A DNA stretch of 49,347 nucleotides from Dehalococcoidia bacterium. Lineage in GTDB: Bacteria; Chloroflexota; Dehalococcoidia; UBA6926. Below, piece after piece: positions 26,863-34,294 of this stretch (positions are counted from its first letter, which is position 1; each line of letters begins with the position of its first letter). The notes beneath the pieces were generated by a model, which was not told the DNA's origin, searched no databases, and saw only the letters and a program-made list of their open reading frames with translations. The translations under genes were made by a program, and so were the position numbers. The stretch lies in assembly GCA_009841045.1 (NCBI GenBank), contig VXMO01000031.1, forward strand, positions 1 through 49,347, in the 5' to 3' direction.

Positions 26863-27828
26863 TCAGATTTGAAACGAAGGGCCAAAGACCTTTCGCCAGT
26901 AGTAAACCGTCTCCTGCTTTGTCGGTGCGCCAAGAGCTGCGTCTATTGCATCACCCGCCTCCAAGGCAGCTTCGACTATCGCGTCAGCCTCAGCATCGGT
27001 GTACAGGGCGGCAACGTTGTTCTTCTCATTCACTGGGTCGACGATCTGCACCGGGTCGAAGAACGATCTAACCGCCGATGAAGGGTAGTAGTCCGTAAAG
27101 AAGATCTTCTCTCGCATGTCGGTGCTGGCAACGTATGTGAAGAAGTGCTGAAGCGCCTCAGGGTAGTCAGAAAGGTCGAGCCGCTTGCCACAAAGGTGTG
27201 AGAGGATCATCTCTATCATGAAGGACTTGAATCGAAAGCCCGGCAATTCATCTTTCAGCCTACCGGCCCAGAACTTCACCAAGCGTACGACCTGCGAGAA
27301 GTGCTGTTCCTGCGCCTTTTTCCGCCTGTCTATGAATTCGAGGTGGAGCGGTATGCTGGTTTCCAAGAAAGAGCCGTCGTCCTGGCTGACAAGCCTCCCA
27401 TACCACTGTGGGTCTCCATCATAGAGAATGGGCACCACATCAACGTCCAAACCAGTACCGCGAAATGAAACCGTGACGCTGTAAGTCTGAGGCTTCACTT
27501 GATCCGGGCTGAAGTTCGGAAATGCCGTCCGGAGACGTCCTGCCAAGTATTCTAGGAGATCAGCTACCTCGTGTGGCGTATCAGCCCCGCTGATATAGCA
27601 GGCTAAGTCGATGTCATTTAAGGAGCGCAGTGCGGTTCCCTTTGCAAGGCTACCCGAGAGCTGGATCCTTCTGAGAGTGAAGTCGGGATTCTCGCTCAGA
27701 TATCCGTCCAGCCTCTCTCGGAGCCGACGTGCCTGAGCGCGGTACATATTCGCATTGTCTCGCGGAAGGTTCACCCTGTCCTGAGCGAATCTCACGATGT
27801 CGCCATGATCAACATGCTCACGCGTCAT
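26863..27828 (-). CDS. cdnC: CdnC-type CD-NTase of CBASS
   Basis: Signal synthase of the CBASS, 321 residues. The nucleotidyltransferase site is GSLAKGTALRSLNDID with Asp72 and Asp74, and a third acid in GLDVDVVPI. The sequence follows the clade C enzymes closely (VNLP-type N-terminus, FPNFSPDQVKPQTYSVTVSF, GSFLETSIPLHLEFI). CdnC with NucC makes 3',3',3'-cyclic tri-AMP. The ATG at 27828 is chosen: the open frame to 27948 overlaps the hsdM remnant in another frame. The remnant's stop (27818-27820) overlaps this start by about 11 bp, giving coupled translation from the remnant. Confidence 0.95.
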   Translation of the reverse strand: MTREHVDHGDIVRFAQDRVNLPRDNANMYRAQARRLRERLDGYLSENPDFTLRRIQLSGSLAKGTALRSLNDIDLACYISGADTPHEVADLLEYLAGRLRTAFPNFSPDQVKPQTYSVTVSFRGTGLDVDVVPILYDGDPQWYGRLVSQDDGSFLETSIPLHLEFIDRRKKAQEQHFSQVVRLVKFWAGRLKDELPGFRFKSFMIEMILSHLCGKRLDLSDYPEALQHFFTYVASTDMREKIFFTDYYPSSAVRSFFDPVQIVDPVNEKNNVAALYTDAEADAIVEAALEAGDAIDAALGAPTKQETVYYWRKVFGPSFQI

Positions 27829-27958
27829 AGCCCGTACCTTTAGCTGTCGCGAATGACACGCGGAGTGGATCAGCAGACCCTGCTTGAGTAAAATCAAGAG
27901 CAGCGTGGATGGCCTGCACGGTTGCCGAGATGCCGGTCTGTTCTGCAATGTTTGTCAT
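27818..27958 (-). pseudogene. hsdM 5' remnant in front of CBASS
   Basis: An ATG at 27958 opens a 46-codon frame matching the intact HsdM start: SATVQAIHAALDFTQ against [15 protein letters not shown], and later RVSFAT against GVSFAT. The DNA is clearly related (CTTGAGTAAAATC, GAGCAGCG, GGATGGCCTG on the plus strand are shared). Homology stops at about codon 38 and the frame ends just inside cdnC. The HTH core is degraded (EQLAERL lost), so it is not functional. It keeps the upstream promoter that once served hsdM. Confidence 0.85.
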
Positions 27959-27964
27959 AGAGCG

Positions 27965-27974
27965 ATTATAGCAT
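27965..27974 (-). promoter_or_regulatory. Extended -10 promoter of CBASS-hsd array
   Basis: Reading leftward, ATGCTATAAT gives a perfect -10 (27970-27965) with the TGn extension. No good -35 is visible, as is usual for extended -10 sites. The expected start falls on the A of the remnant ATG at 27958, predicting a leaderless transcript. It is the only strong promoter seen before the long minus-strand array. Confidence 0.6.
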
Positions 27975-28056
27975 AAATCGCGTCTGCTGGATCCTGCGGA
28001 ATCCACGGATCCCTGAAACCGTCTTCAGTCTGACTTGGAGGCCCGAATCTCGACGA

Positions 28057-28623
28057 GTGGACAATATGACTACGGCAAAGCAACTAGCCAGCCGCATGGC
28101 CCGCGCGGCGCTCGCAGATAGAGGGCTCTACTGGGAGTTCGCATTTGACGCGGGCGCGATTCGGCAGTCTTTGCTGGCGGTGGTCGTCGTTGCCGCCGCG
28201 TGGGGCACCGGTTCGGCAATCCACGATGTTATGCGAGGCGCTCTTGGCGGGGCACCCGTGGGATTCATGCTGATGAGCATGTGGGGGATGCTCTACTGGC
28301 TCCTGTTCAGCGCGACTGCATGGTTACTCGCCCGGGTGCTGGCCAGTTTGTTCGAAGTCGAGGTGGAGACCGTGACGTACCTGCAGTTCATCCGCCGGTT
28401 CGGCTTCGTATTCGCGCCTGCCATCCTGTTGATCCTGACGCCCATCCCGTTCGTGGGAGAGGTGTCAGTGATCATGGCCTTCATGTGGACGATGCTTGCC
28501 TCAGCACTTGCCATCCAGCTGACCTTTGAGGCACCTATCGGGCTGGGTGTCATGTCCTCATCAATCGGGATGGTGACCGCAATGGTGCTCTGCCTCCTCG
28601 TGGCGGTATATCTGCTGCCATAG
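28057..28623 (+). CDS. YIP1-like integral membrane protein
   Basis: A 188-residue membrane protein. After a soluble N-terminus of about 45 residues (YWEFAFDAGAIRQ) there are four to five hydrophobic helices: LLAVVVVAAAWGTGSAI, MLMSMWGMLYWLLFSATAWLLA, FIRRFGFVFAPAILLILT, VIMAFMWTMLASALAIQL and VTAMVLCLLVAVYLLP. The arrangement resembles YIP1-family proteins, whose role is unclear. The GTG at 28057 and the ATG at 28066 are both possible starts. It is divergent from the CBASS array and convergent with the XRE protein. Confidence 0.7.
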   Translation: MDNMTTAKQLASRMARAALADRGLYWEFAFDAGAIRQSLLAVVVVAAAWGTGSAIHDVMRGALGGAPVGFMLMSMWGMLYWLLFSATAWLLARVLASLFEVEVETVTYLQFIRRFGFVFAPAILLILTPIPFVGEVSVIMAFMWTMLASALAIQLTFEAPIGLGVMSSSIGMVTAMVLCLLVAVYLLP

Positions 28624-28645
28624 CGAATCTCGCCTGTAAGCGATG

Positions 28646-28679
28646 GCGGGAGCCCCGATGTCTAGTCCGGGACTCCCGC
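28646..28679. terminator. Hairpin between convergent genes
   Basis: GCGGGAG (28646-28652) pairs with CTCCCGC (28673-28679), extended by an inner CCCG/CGGG pair. It lies between the stops of two convergent genes, so it can act in both directions; the T-tract is weak. Confidence 0.6.
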
Positions 28680-28694
28680 TCAAGCTGTTTGTGC

Positions 28695-29546
28695 CTAGCT
28701 GGAATTAACGCCTTTCCTCGTCAGTAACGCTGAGCACCCCCGCTGAATAACGTGGTGGACGTAGGTGCGGCCTGTGCCGTCATAGCCGGTACGGTAGGCG
28801 AATTCGACGTTCGCGCCGTCAGGCATGCGGCCGCCGATGCGAGCGGTCTTGCCATCGTTCTCGCGCACGACCATGCCGCTGCGCTCGCCCTTGCGCCAGC
28901 CCACCACCTTGACCTCGGCGGGCATCACGCGCAGTTCGGCCTTCGATGGCTGGAACAGCACGTCGTGCAGCTTCCTGAGTACCGTCGGCGACGGCCTCCT
29001 CTGGCCAGACATGATGCTCGACAGGTGGCCCGACGTGATCCCCGCCTGCTGCGCGACCTTGTTCTGGCTGATGTCATGCGCGTTCATGCGGTCCCACAGC
29101 GCCTGAATGTTCACATCGGCACGTTCCGCAGACGCGACTTCAGCAGTGCCCTCCAGTGCCGCCTCCAACCTTCTCCGCACGTCCACGGTCATGATCTTGT
29201 GTCCCCGAGACACGCGGGAAACATAGGTAGCCGACAAGCCGGCTCGCGCGGCCACGTCGCGCATCGTGAGACCCAGTTCGCGGGCGCGCTCGCGGATGTA
29301 CGTGCTCTCGCCGTCGACTGGTTCTTGCCGCATGTGGACCTTCCCCTGACCGGGCACCTCGCCCAGCACGGCGATGACCTTCGCCCGCATTTTCGGCGTC
29401 CACTTGCGGTGTCCGTTCGCGACCTGCGACAGGTAACCGATCGTCACACCCATCTTGGTCGCCAGCTCGCCGAAGGTGAGTCCCTTCCGTCGCGCGGCTG
29501 CCTGCACTTCGGTCTCGATTCTCTCGATGGTCTTCGTCGTGGACAT
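28695..29546 (-). CDS. Regulator with three XRE helix-turn-helix domains
   Basis: A 283-residue DNA-binding protein with three successive Cro/C1-type HTH domains: residues about 10-62 (LTFGELATKMGVTIGYLSQV), 82-132 (LTMRDVAARAGLSATYVSRV) and 148-200 (ISQNKVAQQAGITSGHLSSI). A C-terminal domain of 80 residues (KVVGWRKGERSGMVV, ending VIQRGCSALLTRKG) is unassigned. The start at 29546 has the excellent AGGAGGAAG ribosome-binding site; the frame open to 29678 is excluded by this. Three HTH units in one chain suggest binding to a long or repeated site, perhaps the inverted repeat upstream. It is probably a regulator of the mobile element. Confidence 0.85.
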   Translation of the reverse strand: MSTTKTIERIETEVQAAARRKGLTFGELATKMGVTIGYLSQVANGHRKWTPKMRAKVIAVLGEVPGQGKVHMRQEPVDGESTYIRERARELGLTMRDVAARAGLSATYVSRVSRGHKIMTVDVRRRLEAALEGTAEVASAERADVNIQALWDRMNAHDISQNKVAQQAGITSGHLSSIMSGQRRPSPTVLRKLHDVLFQPSKAELRVMPAEVKVVGWRKGERSGMVVRENDGKTARIGGRMPDGANVEFAYRTGYDGTGRTYVHHVIQRGCSALLTRKGVNSS

Positions 29547-29586
29547 CTCGCTTCCTCCTGATTGGACAAAGCGGGACGCCCCGGGT

Positions 29587-29631
29587 GGAGACAGTCCCGC
29601 TTGCTTGTGTCCCGTCGCCGGGACTGTCTCC
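29587..29631. repeat. 13-bp perfect inverted repeat upstream of XRE gene
   Basis: GGAGACAGTCCCG (29587-29599) and CGGGACTGTCTCC (29619-29631) are exact reverse complements with a 19-nt spacer. It lies 41-85 bp upstream of the triple-XRE start, so it may be its operator or an RNA hairpin in its leader. Confidence 0.7.
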
Positions 29632-30374
29632 GTTGGTTTCTTGGCCATGAAATGGCCGATGGCGGCCCACGCCGGCATCCAAGGCGCAGGTCAAGTGCAA
29701 TCTACGAGTGGAACGTCAAAGCCCGCCGCCTGCCGGATGCCAAGCCGTCGCGCGGGTTGAAAGGGAATTCAGTGGACGCAGCCGCCGACGCCACTCAGTG
29801 GACACACGTCGAAGCCGCCGCCCGAGATGGAAACGCCGGCCTGCAGCGAGAGCCGAGACCGGCGATGCGTGAGTCCCGCCTAGCTACGACCGATGTCGTT
29901 CTGACGGGCAAGTCAAATCAGCCGAATCGCTCATACCGTTCCGACTGATGCAGATGGGATCAGGTCGCGCTCGGCACCCTGTCCGTCGATTCCCGCTGTT
30001 CGAGGTGACCTCGCCTGAGAAATGACTCCCAGCCGTGATCCGCCTCTCGCCCCGGGGAGCGATGTTCCGTGTTCGTGATGAGAATGGGGAGAAGCTCAAC
30101 CCTCTCTCGTCACCCGCCGCGGAAGGCGATGGCCCCGACTTCGTCCGCTCGTAGAGAATTCAATCGATCCCCATGTGCGGCGCAGGTCATTCGGGTGAAC
30201 CCGTCCAGGTTTCTATGGTCGGAAACGCTGGAAAAGCCAAACAACCCTGCCATTCTTCACACGGAGGACGCCGGAGGCAAGAGTTTTCGGGCACAGCGAC
30301 CCCGATTGCTTACTTTTGTTCGACTTTTGCTTGCAGGAGTTAGCAGGAACTTCCCAATGACCGACCCATCGCCC
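29632..30374. other. Long gap without a supported gene
   Basis: About 740 bp between the triple-XRE regulator and the next minus-strand stop. Short open frames exist on both strands but have low-complexity, Arg/Pro-rich translations and no ribosome-binding site. Between 29870 and 30350 base composition varies, with an AT-richer patch near 30310-30340 (TTACTTTTGTTCGACTTTTGC). It could hold an origin of transfer or regulatory sites, but nothing decisive is seen. Confidence 0.35.
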
Positions 30375-31250
30375 TCACCCCCACCACGCCCCGAACGTGG
30401 CAAGACGTCTCACCCAGCGCAGCAACTTGCGACGAAGAATCCGCCTGCGGACCACCCGCAAATCCCTCAACCGCCACCCCGTCACGTGCCGCCGCCAGTG
30501 GTCGTCGATTGGCTGCGCATCTGGAGGCAAGGTCAGCCCGTGATCGTTCAACAGCGCCAGCTCCACCATTAGTAGGCGCTCCTGCCTCTCCATCCACGAC
30601 AAGGTGTCCCCCCTCACGGGATGATTGCCCCGGAGCATCCGCCACTCCCTCACCATGGGCCACGCCTTGCCGTACACATACGAATCGTCGGGAGAGGGTT
30701 CGACGGTAACGATCTCGTCGTAGTCCCTTCTCGGGAAGGTCGGCCTCGTGGGTCTCGCCGGAGCCTCGATTGCCATCGGTGTCACGCCCTTGCCCCGACT
30801 CGCCGGCTTCGTCTCCCTAGCTTCACGTGATTCTGCTTCGACACGCAACGAACCACCGATTCGTCGCTCCAAAGAACGATTCAGCCTCTCTTGCGCTGCC
30901 CGATGCGTATCCAGCGATGTCCGCAGCCCCTCGACGCCGGCAACCAACTCTTTGGCGATGTTTTCCAGCCCGTCCAGTCTTTCGTCAATCACCGCGAACC
31001 GGTCCTGGTACTTCTGGAAGATAGGGTTCTCCTCCGACAGCAGCAGAAGTTCGAGGGCGTGCGTCATCCTGCGAGAGAGATGCCGCGTCTCCAGGGCCGC
31101 CGCCACCGTCTTGTAGTTGACCCCCAGAAGCTCGGCCGCCCCCATCTGCCCTTGCTCCCGCACAATGCGCTCCAGCAGGACCATCAGCGAGAGCTTCTCA
31201 CCCGTCGACTGCTCCCGTGGGTCTTCAAGCATCAGAAAATCGTCTTCCAT
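30375..31250 (-). CDS. HTH and coiled-coil protein of unknown function
   Basis: A 291-residue protein with no family recognised. The N-terminal 65 residues look like a Fis/Trp-repressor-type helix-turn-helix (REQGQMGAAELLGVNYKTVAAAL, recognition helix around the last ten residues). Residues about 85-145 form a coiled coil (RFAVIDERLDGLENIAKEL, then LERRIGG). A Pro/Arg-rich linker leads to a basic C-terminal domain with many Arg and Trp (WPMVREWRMLRGNHPVRGD, WRRHVTGWRLRDLRVV). The basic end could bind nucleic acid. It is divergent from the VirD4-like ATPase with a 430-bp shared promoter region, so it may regulate or assist that transfer module. Confidence 0.65.
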   Translation of the reverse strand: MEDDFLMLEDPREQSTGEKLSLMVLLERIVREQGQMGAAELLGVNYKTVAAALETRHLSRRMTHALELLLLSEENPIFQKYQDRFAVIDERLDGLENIAKELVAGVEGLRTSLDTHRAAQERLNRSLERRIGGSLRVEAESREARETKPASRGKGVTPMAIEAPARPTRPTFPRRDYDEIVTVEPSPDDSYVYGKAWPMVREWRMLRGNHPVRGDTLSWMERQERLLMVELALLNDHGLTLPPDAQPIDDHWRRHVTGWRLRDLRVVRRRILRRKLLRWVRRLATFGAWWG

Positions 31251-31678
31251 GCGTCACCTCCGTCTCACCACCGTTTTCGGTGTCGATCCAATCTGAGAGA
31301 TGGTGTCGGTGTCCCGCCGTCTCTGCGGAAAAAACGGTGCTCGCCAATTGGCCAGTTGGGGAACCGAGTCACAGTCCGAACGCAACTCGAGATTCTTGCG
31401 CGCAGCGCCCCTCACGTCCCGTGTCCCGCATCACGACGCAGTAAACAACCTCCGCTTTGTTCCCGATTACACCCTCAATCTCTGTACACCCCGCACGCCT
31501 CGAGACGCGTACCCGCCACAAGAGACGTGCTTGGAGACCTTGACACCCACCGAGAGTATAAGAACATATGTACTTAGTGGTGTCCATTCGCACCAGACCT
31601 GAAGCCCCGGTTCTCGATCGGAAAATGTCGCGCGCCGCCGTCACAGAGCACCGTCACCTGACACAAAGGAGGCATCAC
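31251..31678. other. Divergent promoter region
   Basis: A 428-bp gap between divergent genes. Before the plus-strand ATPase an AT-rich patch with TATAAGAACATATGTAC (near 31556) gives a possible -10, and AAAGGAGG at 31667-31674 is a strong ribosome-binding site. No gene is supported. Confidence 0.4.
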
Positions 31679-34294
31679 ATGAATCCGTTCTCATTGCTAA
31701 GCGGGCTGTTCGGCTCACGCCGGATGAGCGAACCAGTCATCCTCGCCATTACGCCGCCACGCTCCGGCGAGCGCACCCTCCTAGGCGTCGAAAACATGCT
31801 CCAGTCCATTGCCTTCCCCGAGCCCTTCTCGCTAGAACTCGTGGGCGACGAAGACGGCGTGCGGCTGCTCGCGCGCTGTCAAGATTCCCGGAGTGTCGCC
31901 GCTCAGATCGCAGCCCATTACCCGCAGGCCCGTGTCGGACGGCTCGACCCGGACGAGGATCCGTTGCTCGTCCGCGACGACCAGGAGGCGTGGACCATGT
32001 CCCTCCGGTCAGGCGGGCCTCCGCATGCGTCGCTGCAGCAGTTCAGCGAGGACGTGCTCTCCGACGAAGGCTCGGACCCCATGCTCGCAACAATCGGCGC
32101 ACTCTCTCCGCTGCGCCGCGGCGAGCGGGCCGTCTCGCGACTGTTGCTCCGCTCGCTCGGACCACAGTGGGCTGCTCCCTATGAGCTTCAACTCGAACGG
32201 CAGTCGGCCACTGCCCAGAGGCCAACCCAGCAGGAGTCACAGGTCAACCACGGCGAGATCGTCCGCCTCATGGTCCTCGGCATCGCCGCGCTGGTCGGAT
32301 TCAGGACGTGGCAGTACTGGCAGGACGGCGACGTCCTGAAGGCAATCGGTCTCGCGGGCGGGGCTGTGCTGGCCGCGCTCACGGCGGCGATCCTGTGGGC
32401 GAAGATCAGGGGCGGCAAGGGGAACCTCCGGGACTCGCAATCGGCCCGCGAAAAGCTCTCGCGTATGGCGTTCGAAGCGGAGCTCCGCATCACCGCCGTC
32501 GTCGATGCCCGCGAGGGCAGGAGCCGTGGGGAGGAGCTTCTCCGGAAGACCGCGGCGGCTTATCGGCACTACGACAACCCCTCCGGCGCCCGTTTCGTCG
32601 GACACAAGATTCGGCCTGAGCCCGACACTGTCGCCCTCGCCCCCACGAGCCCTGGCCTTTTCGGCAGGCACAGCGTCCTCGGCGTCAGAGAGGTCGCCGC
32701 ACTCTGGCATCCCCCCGCAACCCGCGATGAGACGCCTCCCATCGAACGGTCCGGCTCCCGTGTGCTGCCCCCCGCCCGACGAGAGCTCGCCATCGGTGCG
32801 CACGTCGGTGATGCGACGTCCGATCCGCCCGGCCGCGTCCGTTTCCCTGACGACCTGCTGCGACGCCATCACCTCTACGTGGCCCGCACCCGCATGGGCA
32901 AGTCCACACTCATGCAGCACATCGTCGCCCACAAGATGGAGCAGAAGGCACTCGGCCGGGACGATGACGCCATCGTCGTAATCGACCCCCATGCCGATCT
33001 CGTCTCGTCCCTCCTCGCACACGTCCCCCATGATCTTGTCGACGCCGTGAGGCTCATCGACCTCGCCGACCACAACGGCGCACCGGGCGTCAACCTCCTC
33101 GACACCCGCGTCTTCACCGATCGCGACCGCACCGCCGACTCTGTCGTCCGCATCGCGCGAGGCCTCTGGGACCAGTGGGGACCGCGCATGCAGTCCATCA
33201 TCGAGCACGTCGTCAAGACTCTGCATGAGGCCAACAGGAAGCGAGAGGCCAACCGTCAGTACACCATCCTCGACGCCCTGCGCCTTCTTGCGCCTAACGA
33301 TGCGTCCTTCAGGGAGAAGGTGCTCAGGCAGATCGATGATCGTTTCATCCGGCGATGGTGGGAGCGCGACTTCACCGGCTGGAATCGCCAGTACCAGGCC
33401 GACGCCGTCGCGCCCGTCCAGACTCGCCTGTCCTACTACGCGTCTTCGGAGAGGACCCGTGCCATCCTGGGACAGAGCCGCTCCACCGTCGATATCCGAC
33501 AGACAATCAGGGACGGCGGAATCCTCTTGGTCTCCACCGCGCAGGGCGCGGCCGGCCGCGAAGTCGCTGCGCACGTCGGGTCGTCCATGCGAAATTTGGT
33601 CGATGCCGTGATCCGCGAGCAGGGCTATTTTCCACCGGAGGAACGCCGCGGCGTCCTCGTCGTCGTCGATGAGATGCAGTCCATGCCCGGAGTGGATTAC
33701 GACGCGATGCTGTCGGAGCTGGGGAAGTTCGGGGCGAGCTTCATCCTCGCCACGCAGAGCCTCGCCAAACTCGACGACCTCTCTCCCGTCCTCCGCCACA
33801 GCATCCTCGCCAATGTCGGCTGCCTCGCCGTTTTCCAGGTCGCCTCTGGTGACGCCCGCCTCCTGGTGGACGAGCTAGGTTCGAGCCGCGTCTCCATCGA
33901 CGACATCACCGGTCTGTCGGTCCATCACTGCTACGTCCGCGCGACGGTCGGCACGGCGAGGCTGCCCGCATTCTCGATGGAGGTACGGAAACCGGAGCGC
34001 GGCGACATGGATGTTGCGTGGCGCATCAGGGAGGGCACCGTCGACTACACCACGAGCCTCTCCACGATTCAGATCCGCGACGCGATTCTCGACGGACCCG
34101 CCGGTGAGCTTCCTAAGAGCGCCGATGGCGCAATGACGAACGGTACGCCGCCCGTGGGCGACGTATCGCCCGATGCGTCCACTGTGGGCACGAACACCGG
34201 GAACGACGTTCCGCATCGGAGAAGGAAGAACGGACACATAGGTGACGCACACCGGGCCCGCGACGGAGAGACGAGTACGAAGGAGACACCGTGA
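31679..34294 (+). CDS. VirD4/TraD-like conjugative coupling ATPase
   Basis: An 871-residue membrane-anchored P-loop ATPase of the VirD4/TraD/HerA type that would feed DNA to a transfer channel. Two hydrophobic segments lie near residues 194-215 and 222-243. The ATPase has Walker A ARTRMGKSTLM (about 403) and Walker B VLVVVDEMQS (about 659), with VVIDPHADLVSSLL and FILATQSLAKL as family motifs. The start has AAAGGAGG upstream; a TTG-less extension to 31568 is discarded. The C-terminus ends in a disordered Gly/Thr/Arg-rich tail. It overlaps the next gene by 4 bp. The rest of a conjugation apparatus is not in the window, so the element is mobilisable or only partly shown. Confidence 0.85.
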   Translation: MNPFSLLSGLFGSRRMSEPVILAITPPRSGERTLLGVENMLQSIAFPEPFSLELVGDEDGVRLLARCQDSRSVAAQIAAHYPQARVGRLDPDEDPLLVRDDQEAWTMSLRSGGPPHASLQQFSEDVLSDEGSDPMLATIGALSPLRRGERAVSRLLLRSLGPQWAAPYELQLERQSATAQRPTQQESQVNHGEIVRLMVLGIAALVGFRTWQYWQDGDVLKAIGLAGGAVLAALTAAILWAKIRGGKGNLRDSQSAREKLSRMAFEAELRITAVVDAREGRSRGEELLRKTAAAYRHYDNPSGARFVGHKIRPEPDTVALAPTSPGLFGRHSVLGVREVAALWHPPATRDETPPIERSGSRVLPPARRELAIGAHVGDATSDPPGRVRFPDDLLRRHHLYVARTRMGKSTLMQHIVAHKMEQKALGRDDDAIVVIDPHADLVSSLLAHVPHDLVDAVRLIDLADHNGAPGVNLLDTRVFTDRDRTADSVVRIARGLWDQWGPRMQSIIEHVVKTLHEANRKREANRQYTILDALRLLAPNDASFREKVLRQIDDRFIRRWWERDFTGWNRQYQADAVAPVQTRLSYYASSERTRAILGQSRSTVDIRQTIRDGGILLVSTAQGAAGREVAAHVGSSMRNLVDAVIREQGYFPPEERRGVLVVVDEMQSMPGVDYDAMLSELGKFGASFILATQSLAKLDDLSPVLRHSILANVGCLAVFQVASGDARLLVDELGSSRVSIDDITGLSVHHCYVRATVGTARLPAFSMEVRKPERGDMDVAWRIREGTVDYTTSLSTIQIRDAILDGPAGELPKSADGAMTNGTPPVGDVSPDASTVGTNTGNDVPHRRRKNGHIGDAHRARDGETSTKETP

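Noticed and set aside
27829-27948. Longer CdnC start
   Set aside because: The extra residues are out-of-frame translation of the hsdM remnant; known CdnC proteins start at the residue equivalent to 27828.
29562-30572. Plus-strand frames in the gap after the triple-XRE regulator
   Set aside because: They lack ribosome-binding sites, have biased Arg/Pro/Ser composition and overlap the inverted repeat or the start of the next gene.
32237-33799. 520-codon minus-strand frame opposite the VirD4-like ATPase
   Set aside because: The plus strand has Walker motifs and a strong ribosome-binding site; the minus frame is a GC-driven shadow.
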